From positions 11,420,501 through 11,484,500 of the forward strand of contig NC_048539.1 of assembly GCF_902806685.2 (NCBI RefSeq): 64,000 nucleotides of DNA, in the 5' to 3' direction. Positions 1 to 12,003 of this stretch are shown one piece after another; the first letter of the stretch is position 1, and each line of letters begins with the position of its first letter. The DNA comes from Maniola hyperantus. Taxonomy: Eukaryota > Arthropoda > Insecta > Lepidoptera > Nymphalidae. A program made the position numbers and the translations under genes. Below the pieces are notes generated by a model. That model saw nothing but the letters and a program-made list of their open reading frames with translations, did no database searches and was not told where the DNA came from.

Positions 1-1183
1 AATATACTTAGGTAATCTTATGTAAAAAATAAAAGGACATAATGTAATAAATTGAATAGGATGCCATCCAAACCTGTCTCGCCAGTTTCTTATGCTAATG
101 CTGTAGAATGTTCACTTTCACTACATCATTTCAGATTGTTTACCGAATACATTAGCTATATAATCTTAGAATTCTATCATGTATTATGTTATTAATAAGT
201 TTGACTGTTCATCTTTTATTAAGTAATTTAAAAAACAATATTAGAGACCAGCTCAGCGTTAGGATCTGTTATTGCGAATAGTATTATGCCATAACAAGTT
301 TTGGACCGAACGCGCGACGCTAAAGCTGGAGTTAATAATAAACTTTATATAATACGAAATGACTTGACCCGCCTCGACATCGCTTAAGTGAAATTTTTGA
401 GAATCGGTCCTGATATAGTCCGTACAAAATGACTCCTCACGCGCCATTTTAACTCTATGGGTCAACTTTTATGTCAAAAGTACAGGTTCACCTTTAAAAT
501 AAGGACTAAAATCACACTTTTAACATGAAATTTGACACATAAAGTTAAAATTTCGCGTGAGGAGTTAAATTTTCCGCGTTATACACGACTTCTTCATTTT
601 TGACGGATGCCTAAATACCAACTTTCCAATGCTTTTTTTAAATTATCGCATAAAATGTATGTCAGAGGCATTATGAGATATAATAACATCGGCTTTCGTG
701 TATTAGAATTTTTAGAAACCGTTTAAACCAAATTAGTTTTTCAATCTTATTAAGATGTAAAAACTACGTTTTATTATTTCGATTTTGTTAAAATGTGTTT
801 AGATTGATTATCATTTAGATAGTCGTCGGTTCTTAACTGAAAGTTACCAGCTTTATTGTACCTAATATGTATCTACCTACTATGTAGATACACACCTATA
901 TCTCATTATATAAGAATTTATATTTGTCTGTCTGTTCGTTAACAATGTGTTCGCGCATCGTTCATCCGATTGAGTTAGAACTTTATACAGTTGTCTTTGG
1001 AACTTGCGAAATAGTTTCTACTTTCTGACAGGGACTACCATCATCGTACAATAAGTGGCGCGCCAGTTTGCCCCACTTAATTTGAAAACTACGTAAAATA
1101 AATAAGTTAGTAAAAAGTAGTAAAATAAAATTTTCATGTTATGTTCCCTACAATTTTATTAAACCTATTTCTGGTTATTCCAG
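1..1183 (+). other. Cip4 intron (partial)
   Basis: AT-rich intron sequence. It holds an imperfect inverted repeat with 32-bp arms (432-463 and 534-565, both containing the cgcgtgaggagt motif), a short GTCT run near 930, and otherwise nothing recognised. Confidence 0.6.
432..565. repeat. Imperfect inverted repeat, 32-bp arms
   Basis: Bases 432-463 (actcctcacgcg...) and 534-565 (...cgcgtgaggagt) are near reverse complements around a 70-base spacer. Could be a small foldback element. Confidence 0.5.
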
Positions 1184-1234
1184 GAGACTCGTCAAAAATT
1201 ATCAACCCAAAAGAAAAGAGGAAGACGAATACCA
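1184..1234 (+). CDS. Cip4: Cip4 exon a (F-BAR)
   Basis: 51 bp. Encodes RLVKNYQPKRKEEDEY plus two bases of a split Gln codon. The first base completes a codon begun in an exon outside the window. Acceptor is ttattccag, donor gtaagt. Confidence 0.88.
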
Positions 1235-4200
1235 GTAAGTACAGTTTGTATTATTTATTTGGCCTTCCCAACTGATATGTTTTTATTGGCATTTATTACA
1301 AACTTGTTTTGTCGTTTATACTCCCAATCGCGCTGTATGTCTACGTTGACGTTGTTGTCCCGCATTGCTGAATTTTATGAAAATGTTAGATACTGCCCGC
1401 GACTTTGCCCGCGTCTATTAAGTTAGGTCTTTAAAAATCCCGTGGGTATTCTTTGAATTTACAATGACTGAACCGATTTCGCTGTTCAGAATAGAGATAG
1501 CTTATAACCTAAATTAATATAATTAATATAAGCTACTTTTTTAATAACCACTGCCAAGGGTCACTGGTAGAGATCTCTCATAGAGATAAGTGCTTCCCTG
1601 TCCACTTCGCTCTCTTTTTCTCTTTACTGTAAATGTGTTTGGTACAATTAAAAATAAAATAAAAATAAATAAACCACGTGGACGGGCACTATATTAAAGT
1701 ATTAAATTCAAAGAATTCATCGCGATGTCACATTATGTAGTGGAACATGGTTTTATACGTCGCTTTCGATCTTTTGCATATTAGATTTTTCGTATTATCG
1801 ACATTTTGACCTTTAGGTATATTTTCATTTTTTACAAATTGCGTATCAAACACCTACTAACCTTTCAAATCGACAGGTTTATGTGATAAAGCGACGCAGC
1901 TGTGAATCCGTTAAATAAAAACCGGCCAAGTGCGAGTCAGACTCGCGCACCGAGGGTTTCGTACTCGGGTATTTTTTCGACATTTTGCACGATAACTCAA
2001 AAATCATTATGCATAAAAATAAATAAAAACCCGTTTTAGAATGTATCAGTAAAGCCTTTTCATATGATAGATAGTCGATACCCTACTTCGTATAGTAATC
2101 TTACATTGAAAGTTGAAAAAACTTAAAAATACTATTTGTTTATTTGTTTAATTTTTTTTGTGATGTAAACACAAATTCACGGTTTTCGCATTTTTCCTTT
2201 GCTGGTGTTATAAGAGACCTACCTACTTGTGACCTACTAATTTTAGGATTCTCGGTCAACGGGAAGTACCCTATAGGTTTTCTTGGCAGACACGACAGAC
2301 GGACAGATAAACAAACAGACAGACAGAGACAGGAAGACAACGACGTGATCCTATAAGGGTTCCTTTTTTTCCTTTTGAGGTACGGAACCCTAATAACCCT
2401 TTCCATATTTGGCTTATCGTTTGTTTGTATATCTTTAACATTTTGACCTTATTGGTAATTTTTTATAACATAATCTTTTCGAAATTGTGTAACACGTTTT
2501 CTCTTAAACACTACATTATACATTTTACTTTCATGGATATATGCCATGGTATTTGCTTATTTAATAAATAGTATTAGGAAGCTAAATTCTGAAAGCATAA
2601 CTTTTAGATACATAATATTGTGTATTGGGAATTAGGGTTCCTGTCCACTGGAGCGTAGAGGAGCGTAGATGTTTGTGCCGGCTAATCAGATTATTGAGAG
2701 ACTAGTTTAAGCCCGCGATTTCGTCCGAATGGACTACACCAATTTCAAACTTCGTCAGGGCCTTTAGAAATTGAGCCCTAGTTGCTTCAAATAAACGTTA
2801 TATTATTACTAGCTGATGCCCGCGACTTAGTCCGCGTGGTTTTTTTAATCCTGTGATTTTCCGGGATAAAAAGGCTGTCCTTCCCCGGAATGTAAGATGA
2901 CTCCAAATATATATACCAAATTTCATCAAAATCTGTTAAACTGTTGGGCTGTGAAAAGCTAGCAGACAGAGACACTTCCGCATTTATAATATTAGTATGG
3001 ATTATAAAATGTGTAGGATGATACGATCTAATCTTATTTCTGTATTACTTCCAGATACACAGCTTGCAAAGCGTTCAGACAGCTTCTTCAAGAGTTAGGC
3101 GACTTCGCGGGACAGCGCGAAGTGGTAGCGGAAAACTTACAGTCTAATGTAGTCCGGGAGTTGCATCTGCTCGCCAAGGAATTACGCGAGGAGAGGAAGG
3201 TGAGCTATTATATTAATTAAAAATATTAAAACTGCTGACATTCACTTTAATGGCCTGGCCTTGATTAATTAATACTTTAAATACGGTATAACCGTATACG
3301 GTATACCTACCGTTGCAAAGTTTGAATGTTGTTGTTATGAACAATAAAAAAAAGCCCATGTACTTACCTAACAGAATGTGATCAATTTGCAATTCGTAAA
3401 TCTTTCCTAAAAATGCTACGGGATGATTTGCAAAAGTAACTAAAAACTTTACTGAAAAAAAGATTACTGAATCCGGAAACATCAGGATCTTCCTCAAAAG
3501 TCGTAATTTTATTATGATTTTGTTCTACTTGTCCCTGTACCACTCAAATAAGCATAATTTGCCATTATTTAGACACCAAACTCTTGATGATTATTCCAGC
3601 AACATCTAAATGAAGGTTCGAAACAAATGGCGGTGCTCGGTACAGCGGTGGGTTCGCTGGAGCGGGCGCGGAGATCGTACGAGCGAGCAGCGAGGGAGTC
3701 CGAGCGGGCGCTAGAGGCGTTTCAGCGGGCAGATGCTGACTTCAACCTAAGGTAGACTGAAAGAAAGAAGATTCTAAACAAATGGAGGTGCTCGGTATTT
3801 ATTGATTTCGTCAGGACGGGCGCGCAGATCGAGCGAGCAGCGAAAGAGTCCGAGCGGGCGCTGTAGGAGTTTCAGCTGGCAGAAGCTGACTTTAGTAGAA
3901 TGTCCTAGAACGGTAGTAGTAGGTATAAGATTGAGTAGATGTTCAAAATTAATGCCAGGCGTTGACTAAACGGATATTAGTATGTAAATGGTACAGCATT
4001 TCATGATAGACCTTTATCGCTAATCAGATTTACGCAGCGCACACCATGGAAGCTCTTAGATGACGATTTTTCTGTGCATAATTATCATCATACCTTACCT
4101 AATTTCGCAAAATATTCATAAGTTTTTAGCCTATAACTTTCTTAGATAATACCTGTTTCTATTGGTGAATACCGTATGAAACTTCGTACAATAGTTTCTG

Positions 4201-7200
4201 ATATTAGCCCGAACAGACACGAACTCAATGCAGCGGGGGACTTTAATTTATAATATATGTAGTGATAAGTATACAAATGATCACAATATGTGAAAAGTAC
4301 ATGTGACAATTTCCATGCTGTGATACTAATATTGATGTTGTTTCTTATTCACAGTCGAGCGGAGGTAGAAAAACAGAAAACAAACATGAAACTCAGAAGT
4401 CAAGCGTGCGAAGACGCGAAACAGGAATATATGGACCAACTCCGGAAAACAAACGAGGCGCAAAGACAACACTACGAACAACGGTTACCGCACGTTTTCA
4501 AACAGCTACAGGTATTGATATGAATCACCTATTATGATACTCACTACTGTAAACCCAAACATAAGTAAAATGACGTGATTTTCTAAACAATAATGCAGAA
4601 TAGTTTCATGTCGTCATCATCCCAACCCATTAGTGTGCGTCCTGCGGGGCGTTCAACGTGTAGAACAAACTTTCAATATTTACAAGAAATTGGAAGGAAG
4701 ACGCGCCTTGAAGCTTTCGCTGACAGACTATCAAGTAGTTTGTCGCGTACAGAAGATCCTTAGTCTGAATCCGTTTAGTGGGGATGGGTAAACAGTAAAC
4801 GTATTCATTTGGACAGCTTCAGTTTGCCTTAAGTCGAGGATGCTCGGCCTCGTAAAGCTTAAAGAATAGTCATAAATAACCTAGCCCTAATTAGCAACTT
4901 GACAAAAGAAAATAAAATTGACTGTTTCCCTCCGATGGTCCATTTGGCTCGAGCCATATGTTCGCACAACGTTGTTTAATAATAGGAAGTAATTTAAACT
5001 TTGACACAATTCTGTGAAACGTCTGAGTGCAAGCGCCTACGGGCCTGCACTGGCTCGGAGCCAACGAGGTCACGTAGGGCTCCCACTTTCCATGTTATAT
5101 TAAAAAAATGGTTTTGAATGTAAATTGGATTCTGACTATAAAACATATTGTGCAATTTTTAGTTCACCCCGAAAATATTATCACTTTAGTAGTTCATATT
5201 TTATTTTGAAAAATCACCTGTAAATTAACAAAAGTCGCCGATAGCTATCAAAAATTCTGCTATTGCGTATTTTGAATCATGAGCTCAGCTCAGTCAGTCA
5301 GTGAGTCATTAAATTTGTTTTGATCAGTACACAGTACACACATGACAGTACTCCTACATATGAAAATATTATTCGTGTTTAGTATCAAGGCATGTAGCAT
5401 ATGAAGCTAAAGCATTATAAGCAAAGGATATTATATATAAGCATAGACAGTGTAAATTCCATTATTTACTTTGTAATTTGATTGTTTCAGGATTTAGATG
5501 AGAAGAGAATAAAGAATATAAAGAATTTCATGTTAAGTTCAGTAGACGTTGAAAGGAAAGTGTTTCCAATTATAATTCAGTGTCTCGACGGAATGGAGCA
5601 TGCGGCCAAAAGTATTAACGAAAAAGACGTAAGTGAATAACTTTAAAAGAATAACTTTAAATTGTGTTGACTGAGATGTTATTTTTGACTAACACCTGCA
5701 ATCAAGTAGATGGAAGCAGAAGAAGAACATAAACATAATTATTGATAGGCTACAATCAGTAGTTAAACAAACATAATGGATAGGTTTAGTGACATTTGAT
5801 TGGTTTATAACTTTAAATGAAAAGTGTCAATTCCAAGAGGTAAAGACATGATCATGATGACTTTCGACATAATTATGTTACACGTGCAAAAATCCTGTCT
5901 TTGCATGTGCTACGAACCCTGTGTATTACTAACAACCATAAAAGTCCATGAAGGAGACAAAAATTCAGGTTCTATATAAACTGCACTCAATTGAATCAAT
6001 CAATTTTTAGGGTTCTGTACCTCAAAAGGAAAAACGGAACCCCTATAGGATCACTTTGTTGTCTGTCTGTCTGTCTGTCAAGAAACCTACAGGGTACTTC
6101 TCGTTGACCTAGAATCATGAAATTTGGCAGGTAGGTAGGTCTTATAACTGACATTCGGGGAAAAGTCTGAAAACCGTAAATTTGTGGTTACAACACACAA
6201 AAAAATTAAATTGTGGTCATAAACTAATAATTAGTATTTTCAATTTTCGAAGTAAGATAACTATATCAAGTAGAGTATCAATTATGCAAAGGCTTCACCT
6301 CTACATTCTAAAACAGATTTTTATTTATTTTTATTAAGTTAAGAGATCGTGTACAAGTATACAACTCCGATTGAACCATTTAAAAATTTCAATCACGTAT
6401 CTGCAAAATAGTTGCTAATAAGGTCGAATTTTTAATTAAACAACAGTTTTTGACGCTATTGTGAGCTCAATCTAAAATAGAGAAGCAGGAACTGTTTCAT
6501 TGACTCATTCACTTGACACAACTGAACCACATACATCACTATTATCTTAAATATGGCATCATTATTTTACGATTTGACATTAAAATGTCAAAACGTGTTG
6601 TTCTAATAAAAAATTCGACTTTAGGAAAGTTTACCGGTTTGGCATACTAAGATAAAGAATAAGAACTAAAAATCGTATTTCAGGATACACAACTAGTAAT
6701 AGAGAGGTACAAATCCGGTTTCGTACCCCCGGAAGACTTCCGGTTCGAGGCGGCGACTGGCGCAGACGCGACTGATGCGCCAGCCGCGCACGCCACTCAC
6801 AACCACCTCACGGCGGCGCGGGGAACCGTGTCCGGCAACCGGATCAAGAAGCGAGGCGGACTCCTCTCCATATTCAGCTCGAATAAGGTGACACTTTTAC
6901 ACTTGGCCGTATTATAGTTTATTTAAGAGCATACGACGATTTTTTCACGCGTAGTCGAAGCAGTCAAGGCTGGCGCATACAACGAATTTGGTCGTACGCA
7001 ATACTACTTTACAGGCGAGAGTAACGTGTCTGTTGGACCAAATCCTGTAATCAACTTTGCTTGGCGAATAGACGGTCAGACTGGACCATTTATGTCTAAT
7101 AGGCGCTCCAGGTTATATTGCTTCAATTTCCCTTATTTAAGAGTTTATTTTCTGCGTCGACGACATGCGAAAAAACCGTCATGTGCAATACTTATATTTA

Positions 7201-10200
7201 GTTGCGTAGTTAGTTTTTGATCTTTAATGCGATGACTTTATTCAATATTTATATTATACTATGTAGTTTGATAATTTTAAACACTTGGGTACATATTTTA
7301 TTCATATGATTATATTATAGACGATTTTAGTTAGTCTTAAAATATAGGTAACTAGTATTATGAAATCCGACGCTGAAGGGGCTGTGCAATTAAATTAAGT
7401 AAAGGGCTTACCTGCTTCTAAAATGTTCAATTAGCTTGCATGTATTTATGGGAAATATGACGTGCAGTACCTATATGGTTTCTGAAATGTTATGTTTACT
7501 TTGTTATTATGTTCGTTGTTTATTTATGTATTACGGTATTTTTATATCTACAGACATTGCTAAGTACTAAACACACCAAAGCCGGCGGCTTTTATTTACG
7601 ACTAGATGATGCCCGCGACTTCGTCCGCGTAAATTCGGTTTTTTTTAATTCCTGTGGGAATTCTTTGATGCATAATCGAAAATTTCTAGACTCAGTGAAT
7701 TAAGTTTTAAGTTGATATGTCAGTCAGTCAGTTTATATCTATAGATATATTGAATACGTAGTCGCGTCGATGGAACGCTTTGTACGGGTCGGTCTATTTC
7801 AAGATATTTTATACATTAGATACTTTTAAAAGTTTGTAGTAGGTAAATTTTTATATCTGGTATATTTCGCGTCTGTCATCTGTACAACCTTACAATGTCT
7901 GTGGCTGTGAAATGATTATTATTTAGAGGTACTAATATGTTTTTATCTGTTATCCCTCGATCCCTACCTAACTCGGGTTCACATAACATCCATACAAATT
8001 AATGGCGGCGGCCGCGTTACGTGGAAAAAGTAAGTTGACCCGCGGTAGTGGGGACGTAAGTTATATGCATGACACGAAGCTTCATCCGATGTCTTCAGTT
8101 TCTCATTCAATATAATACACATCTTTAACTATTCCTTGAATAATCTAATACGTTATTTTTGGTTTTACTCATCGAATTCCTTTTCCTCCCTGGTATTTCA
8201 ATCTTTTTTGGTCCTTTGTCGAAGGGAAATATTGTTATAAAATTACGAAACAAGTTTGTACTATAAGTTGACAATAAATGTAGTTCTTTCACCCAAAGTA
8301 CTTAAAACCAACTTACAACCATAGCTGTTTACTTTCGATATGTTACTTAACATATTATCTTACCTTCGCCCTTTATTACAAGTCACTAATATCAACTTTA
8401 TACTTAGCTAAGAAAATAACTGTTCGACCATCCTATTTCTAAAAAGTGATTAATTGAAAAAATATTTTTTTAGTTATAACCAAAAAAGTAGAAATTTTCA
8501 ATAAATATGTTTCCACGTAAGTTTTTTGTTAAAATTGATTTTGTTTCGTCGTGGCATTCTGTATTTAGAAAAATGAGTTAAAATTTCCACTTTTTTGATG
8601 ATATCTCAAAAACTACTTTTTACAGTTTTTCATTTAGAAATAGGATCATCATTCTTTATTTCATTTTTCATTTTTTATTTCTTCCCATTGTACAATAATA
8701 ACTGAAACATTTTTCATCATTAAACATTTAGTAGTGATTGTTTTTGTCCCATATAAATAACGTGATAAAATATGCTGTTATATTTGGATGTTTTTTGAGA
8801 AAATATAGAAAAACAGTACAAAAATTTATAATCATTTAATATCACTTGCAGTTGCCACTTTTGTTTTGCAAATGTTTACCATTATTTTTTACTACGTAAA
8901 TATTAAAAACATTACATACCCGATTTAATTTCAATAATTTTAGATTTTTCGTTACTTTTCCTTAAAATTGGTTCTATTTATTATTATTTATTGTTAGTTT
9001 AATCTTTATTTGTTTGCTTCCTCGTCTCGTGCTCGCTGGCTAATGCTTTGGCAGAAGATTATTGAGGCGTGCAACTCTTTGAAGGTTAGTCTGTGTGTTG
9101 GATAGTCTGTTCTGGGTATTATGCACAAGACACATAATTTTATAGACTATTTAGTAACACTTTAGTTTCCTAGTCTCTCTTAATCAGTCTTGCAAATAAA
9201 AAATCTGTTGTGTTTGCCACTTTTTCTTGTTTTACCATTTTCACTGTGAACACCTTGAAAGTTCTGCTCAAAGAATTTTATATGGCTTACAGTGGGAATC
9301 CTTTCATCATATTTTAATTATGTACTATAGTTTAGTATGCAAAAAGAAGTATATTTTTATTTTCAGCGTCATTAAAATAGGCACTCTAGTAAATTCTTTA
9401 AAATGGGATAAAATTGCAAATATCCATCGATATAAATGACAAGATATGGTCAACCGAACAAAATTTTTCACGGTTTTGGGACCAAATAAATCAGCACCAC
9501 CTCTTAGATACTAATGAACGACCCGTTTGAAATCCAGACGTCACTGAGGTTGCATTGGTGCTAAAGCACCACTGAGTCGGTGCCATTTTGTTTGTTCAAT
9601 AGCCCTGTCCATACAAAGTTAAATATAAGTCAATGCAAATATCACATGGGCCAAAAATCTAAATATCACCATCCCCAACAAACAGATGAAAGTTTAAGAA
9701 AACTATTTGCTTACATCATCATAAAATCTTAACACGTCACCCTTATGTGTTTCACAGATTTGGTTTTATTTTTCTGTGTTGGTTAATAATATTTGTGAAT
9801 ATACATTTGTCAATAAGATCTTCTTCGCTTGCATAAAATAATTACTTAATTATTATTGACGTCATCAACATCGATCTCTCAAAGTTTTCATACTGATCGT
9901 AACCAATACTAATATTCATACTTTAATAATTTAATTTCAAATATGTGTTTAATCTATTAATAACATGTACATTATGACTATTCTAGGTGTTAAAAAGTTT
10001 CTATGGGCTCAAGTATTTTATTATACAATACTAATTTAAATAATGATTCTACCTGTCAGAGTGGCATCAGTACACTATACATACAAGTACAAATGTTAAG
10101 TTGTTTTACATTGAATTTTTGTCTGTATAAGAATTACTACTAGATACTAGTAGATGATGCCCACGGCTTCGTCCGCGTGGATTTAGGTTTTTAAAAATCC

Positions 10201-11966
10201 CATGGGGACTGTTGTTTATCCAGGATAAAAAGTAGTAAATGTCCAACTTAGGGATGCAAGCTGTCCTCTGTACCAAAAAGATGTTGCCTGTGACTTCGTC
10301 CACGTAGATTTGAGTTTTTCAAAAATCGTCTGAGAACTGTTTGATTTTGCGGTATCAAAAGTGGATGCCATGATTAAATAGTGCAATCTTTACAAGTCCA
10401 CCTTCTTTCAATGATATCATTCAACTTTACTTTCCATTTTATACCATTTACTAACCATTTTATAGTTGAATATGCACACTGTCTCTCCTAACAATATGTT
10501 ATGTGTTGCAGAATAACATGTCGATGGATGGAAAGGAGGATTATTCAGACTTGCCACCGAACCAAAAGAAAAAGAAACTTCAAGCAAAAGTACACGAATT
10601 GACAAAACAGGTAAATAATTAATATCCATTATGTTTATCCAAAATGGTTGTGGTTTATAGGTAAGGATAAAATATAAAAGCCAGTCTAATGAAAAAAAAA
10701 TATGATGTATTAACTGGAAAATTTCTAGTTTCTTAAGAGTTATTAAAAAGTCTTATACATTAACTTGCAAATGCCCGCGACTTTGCCCGCGTGGACTACA
10801 CAAATTTCGAACCCCTATTTTACCGTCTTAGGGGTTGAATTTTCAAGAATTCTTTCTTAGCAGATGTTTAAGTCATAATAGCTATCTGCATGCCAAATTT
10901 CAGCCCGATACGTTCAGTAGTTTGAGCTGTGCGTTGATAGATCAGTCAGTCAGTCAATCAGCCAATCTTTTATATATTATTTGGATTTGTAATATGAAAC
11001 ATTATTAAAATTGCATTGATTTCAGGTTGGCCAGGAACAAGCTGCGATGGAGGGTCTTATGAAAATGAAAGGTGTCTATGAGACAAACCCCACTCTAGGA
11101 GATCCAATGACTGTTGAAGGTTTGCTTGTGTCTATTGCTCTATTATATCTTCACTTCTGTATTTTTATTATGGTTGGTCTAAAAGTTTAATGCTATAGAA
11201 ACCAATAAAAAACCAGATATAATTGGAACAAGATACTATTATTTGCAGACTAAAATCTCATTTACTGAAATATAATATTGTAAGTTTTAGGTTCTACAAA
11301 AATGCAAAAACTAATGCTATCTATTTAAAATTTAAAAGTTTTCTCTCCAACTAAGCGTTAAGTTTGTGCTAGGAGTAGGAATTTGTTTGAACTGTTGATT
11401 TTAAATAGCCGCCAAACAGAACAGCCTTTTTGAGGCCGTCATTTTTTTCATAGTGTTTAATAGTCGTTAGTACCATACAATAGATAAAGCTCAAAAAAAT
11501 TGCCGATTCATTTTTAGAAATGGAATCGCGCGCTTCTTTAAAATGTATCTATCTCACAATGAAATAAAATAAAAAAAACTATGTTGACAGGTCAATTAAA
11601 CGAATGTTGTGACAAGCTGAAGAAGTTGCGTGCTCAGTTGCGCAAGTACGAGGAGTTGTTGACGGAGGCCAACAACCAGGTGTGCGCGCCGCAGCTGAAC
11701 CCCGCCGCGCGCACCAACGGCGCCGCGCCCACGCAGGCCACTAGGTAAGTGATATTCCTGTCAACCTAGACCTACACACATGATGCGTTTCCGGTGTGCT
11801 GCCGCGCCGCACCACAATAAGGCAGGTAATATTGTACATCGACTATCAATCATCAATATCAATACTTATAATAAAACTGTAACAGGTCAAATTCTGTACA
11901 TTGAAGATATTTTGAAATTTTTTTTCGAGGGCACTCTATAATCGATACTGAACCCAAAACTGTAAT

Positions 11967-12003
<37 letters not shown>

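Noticed and set aside
11970..12003. GTCT repeats read as a possible CRISPR or regulatory array
   Set aside because: Simple tetranucleotide microsatellite inside a transposon, with no spacers.
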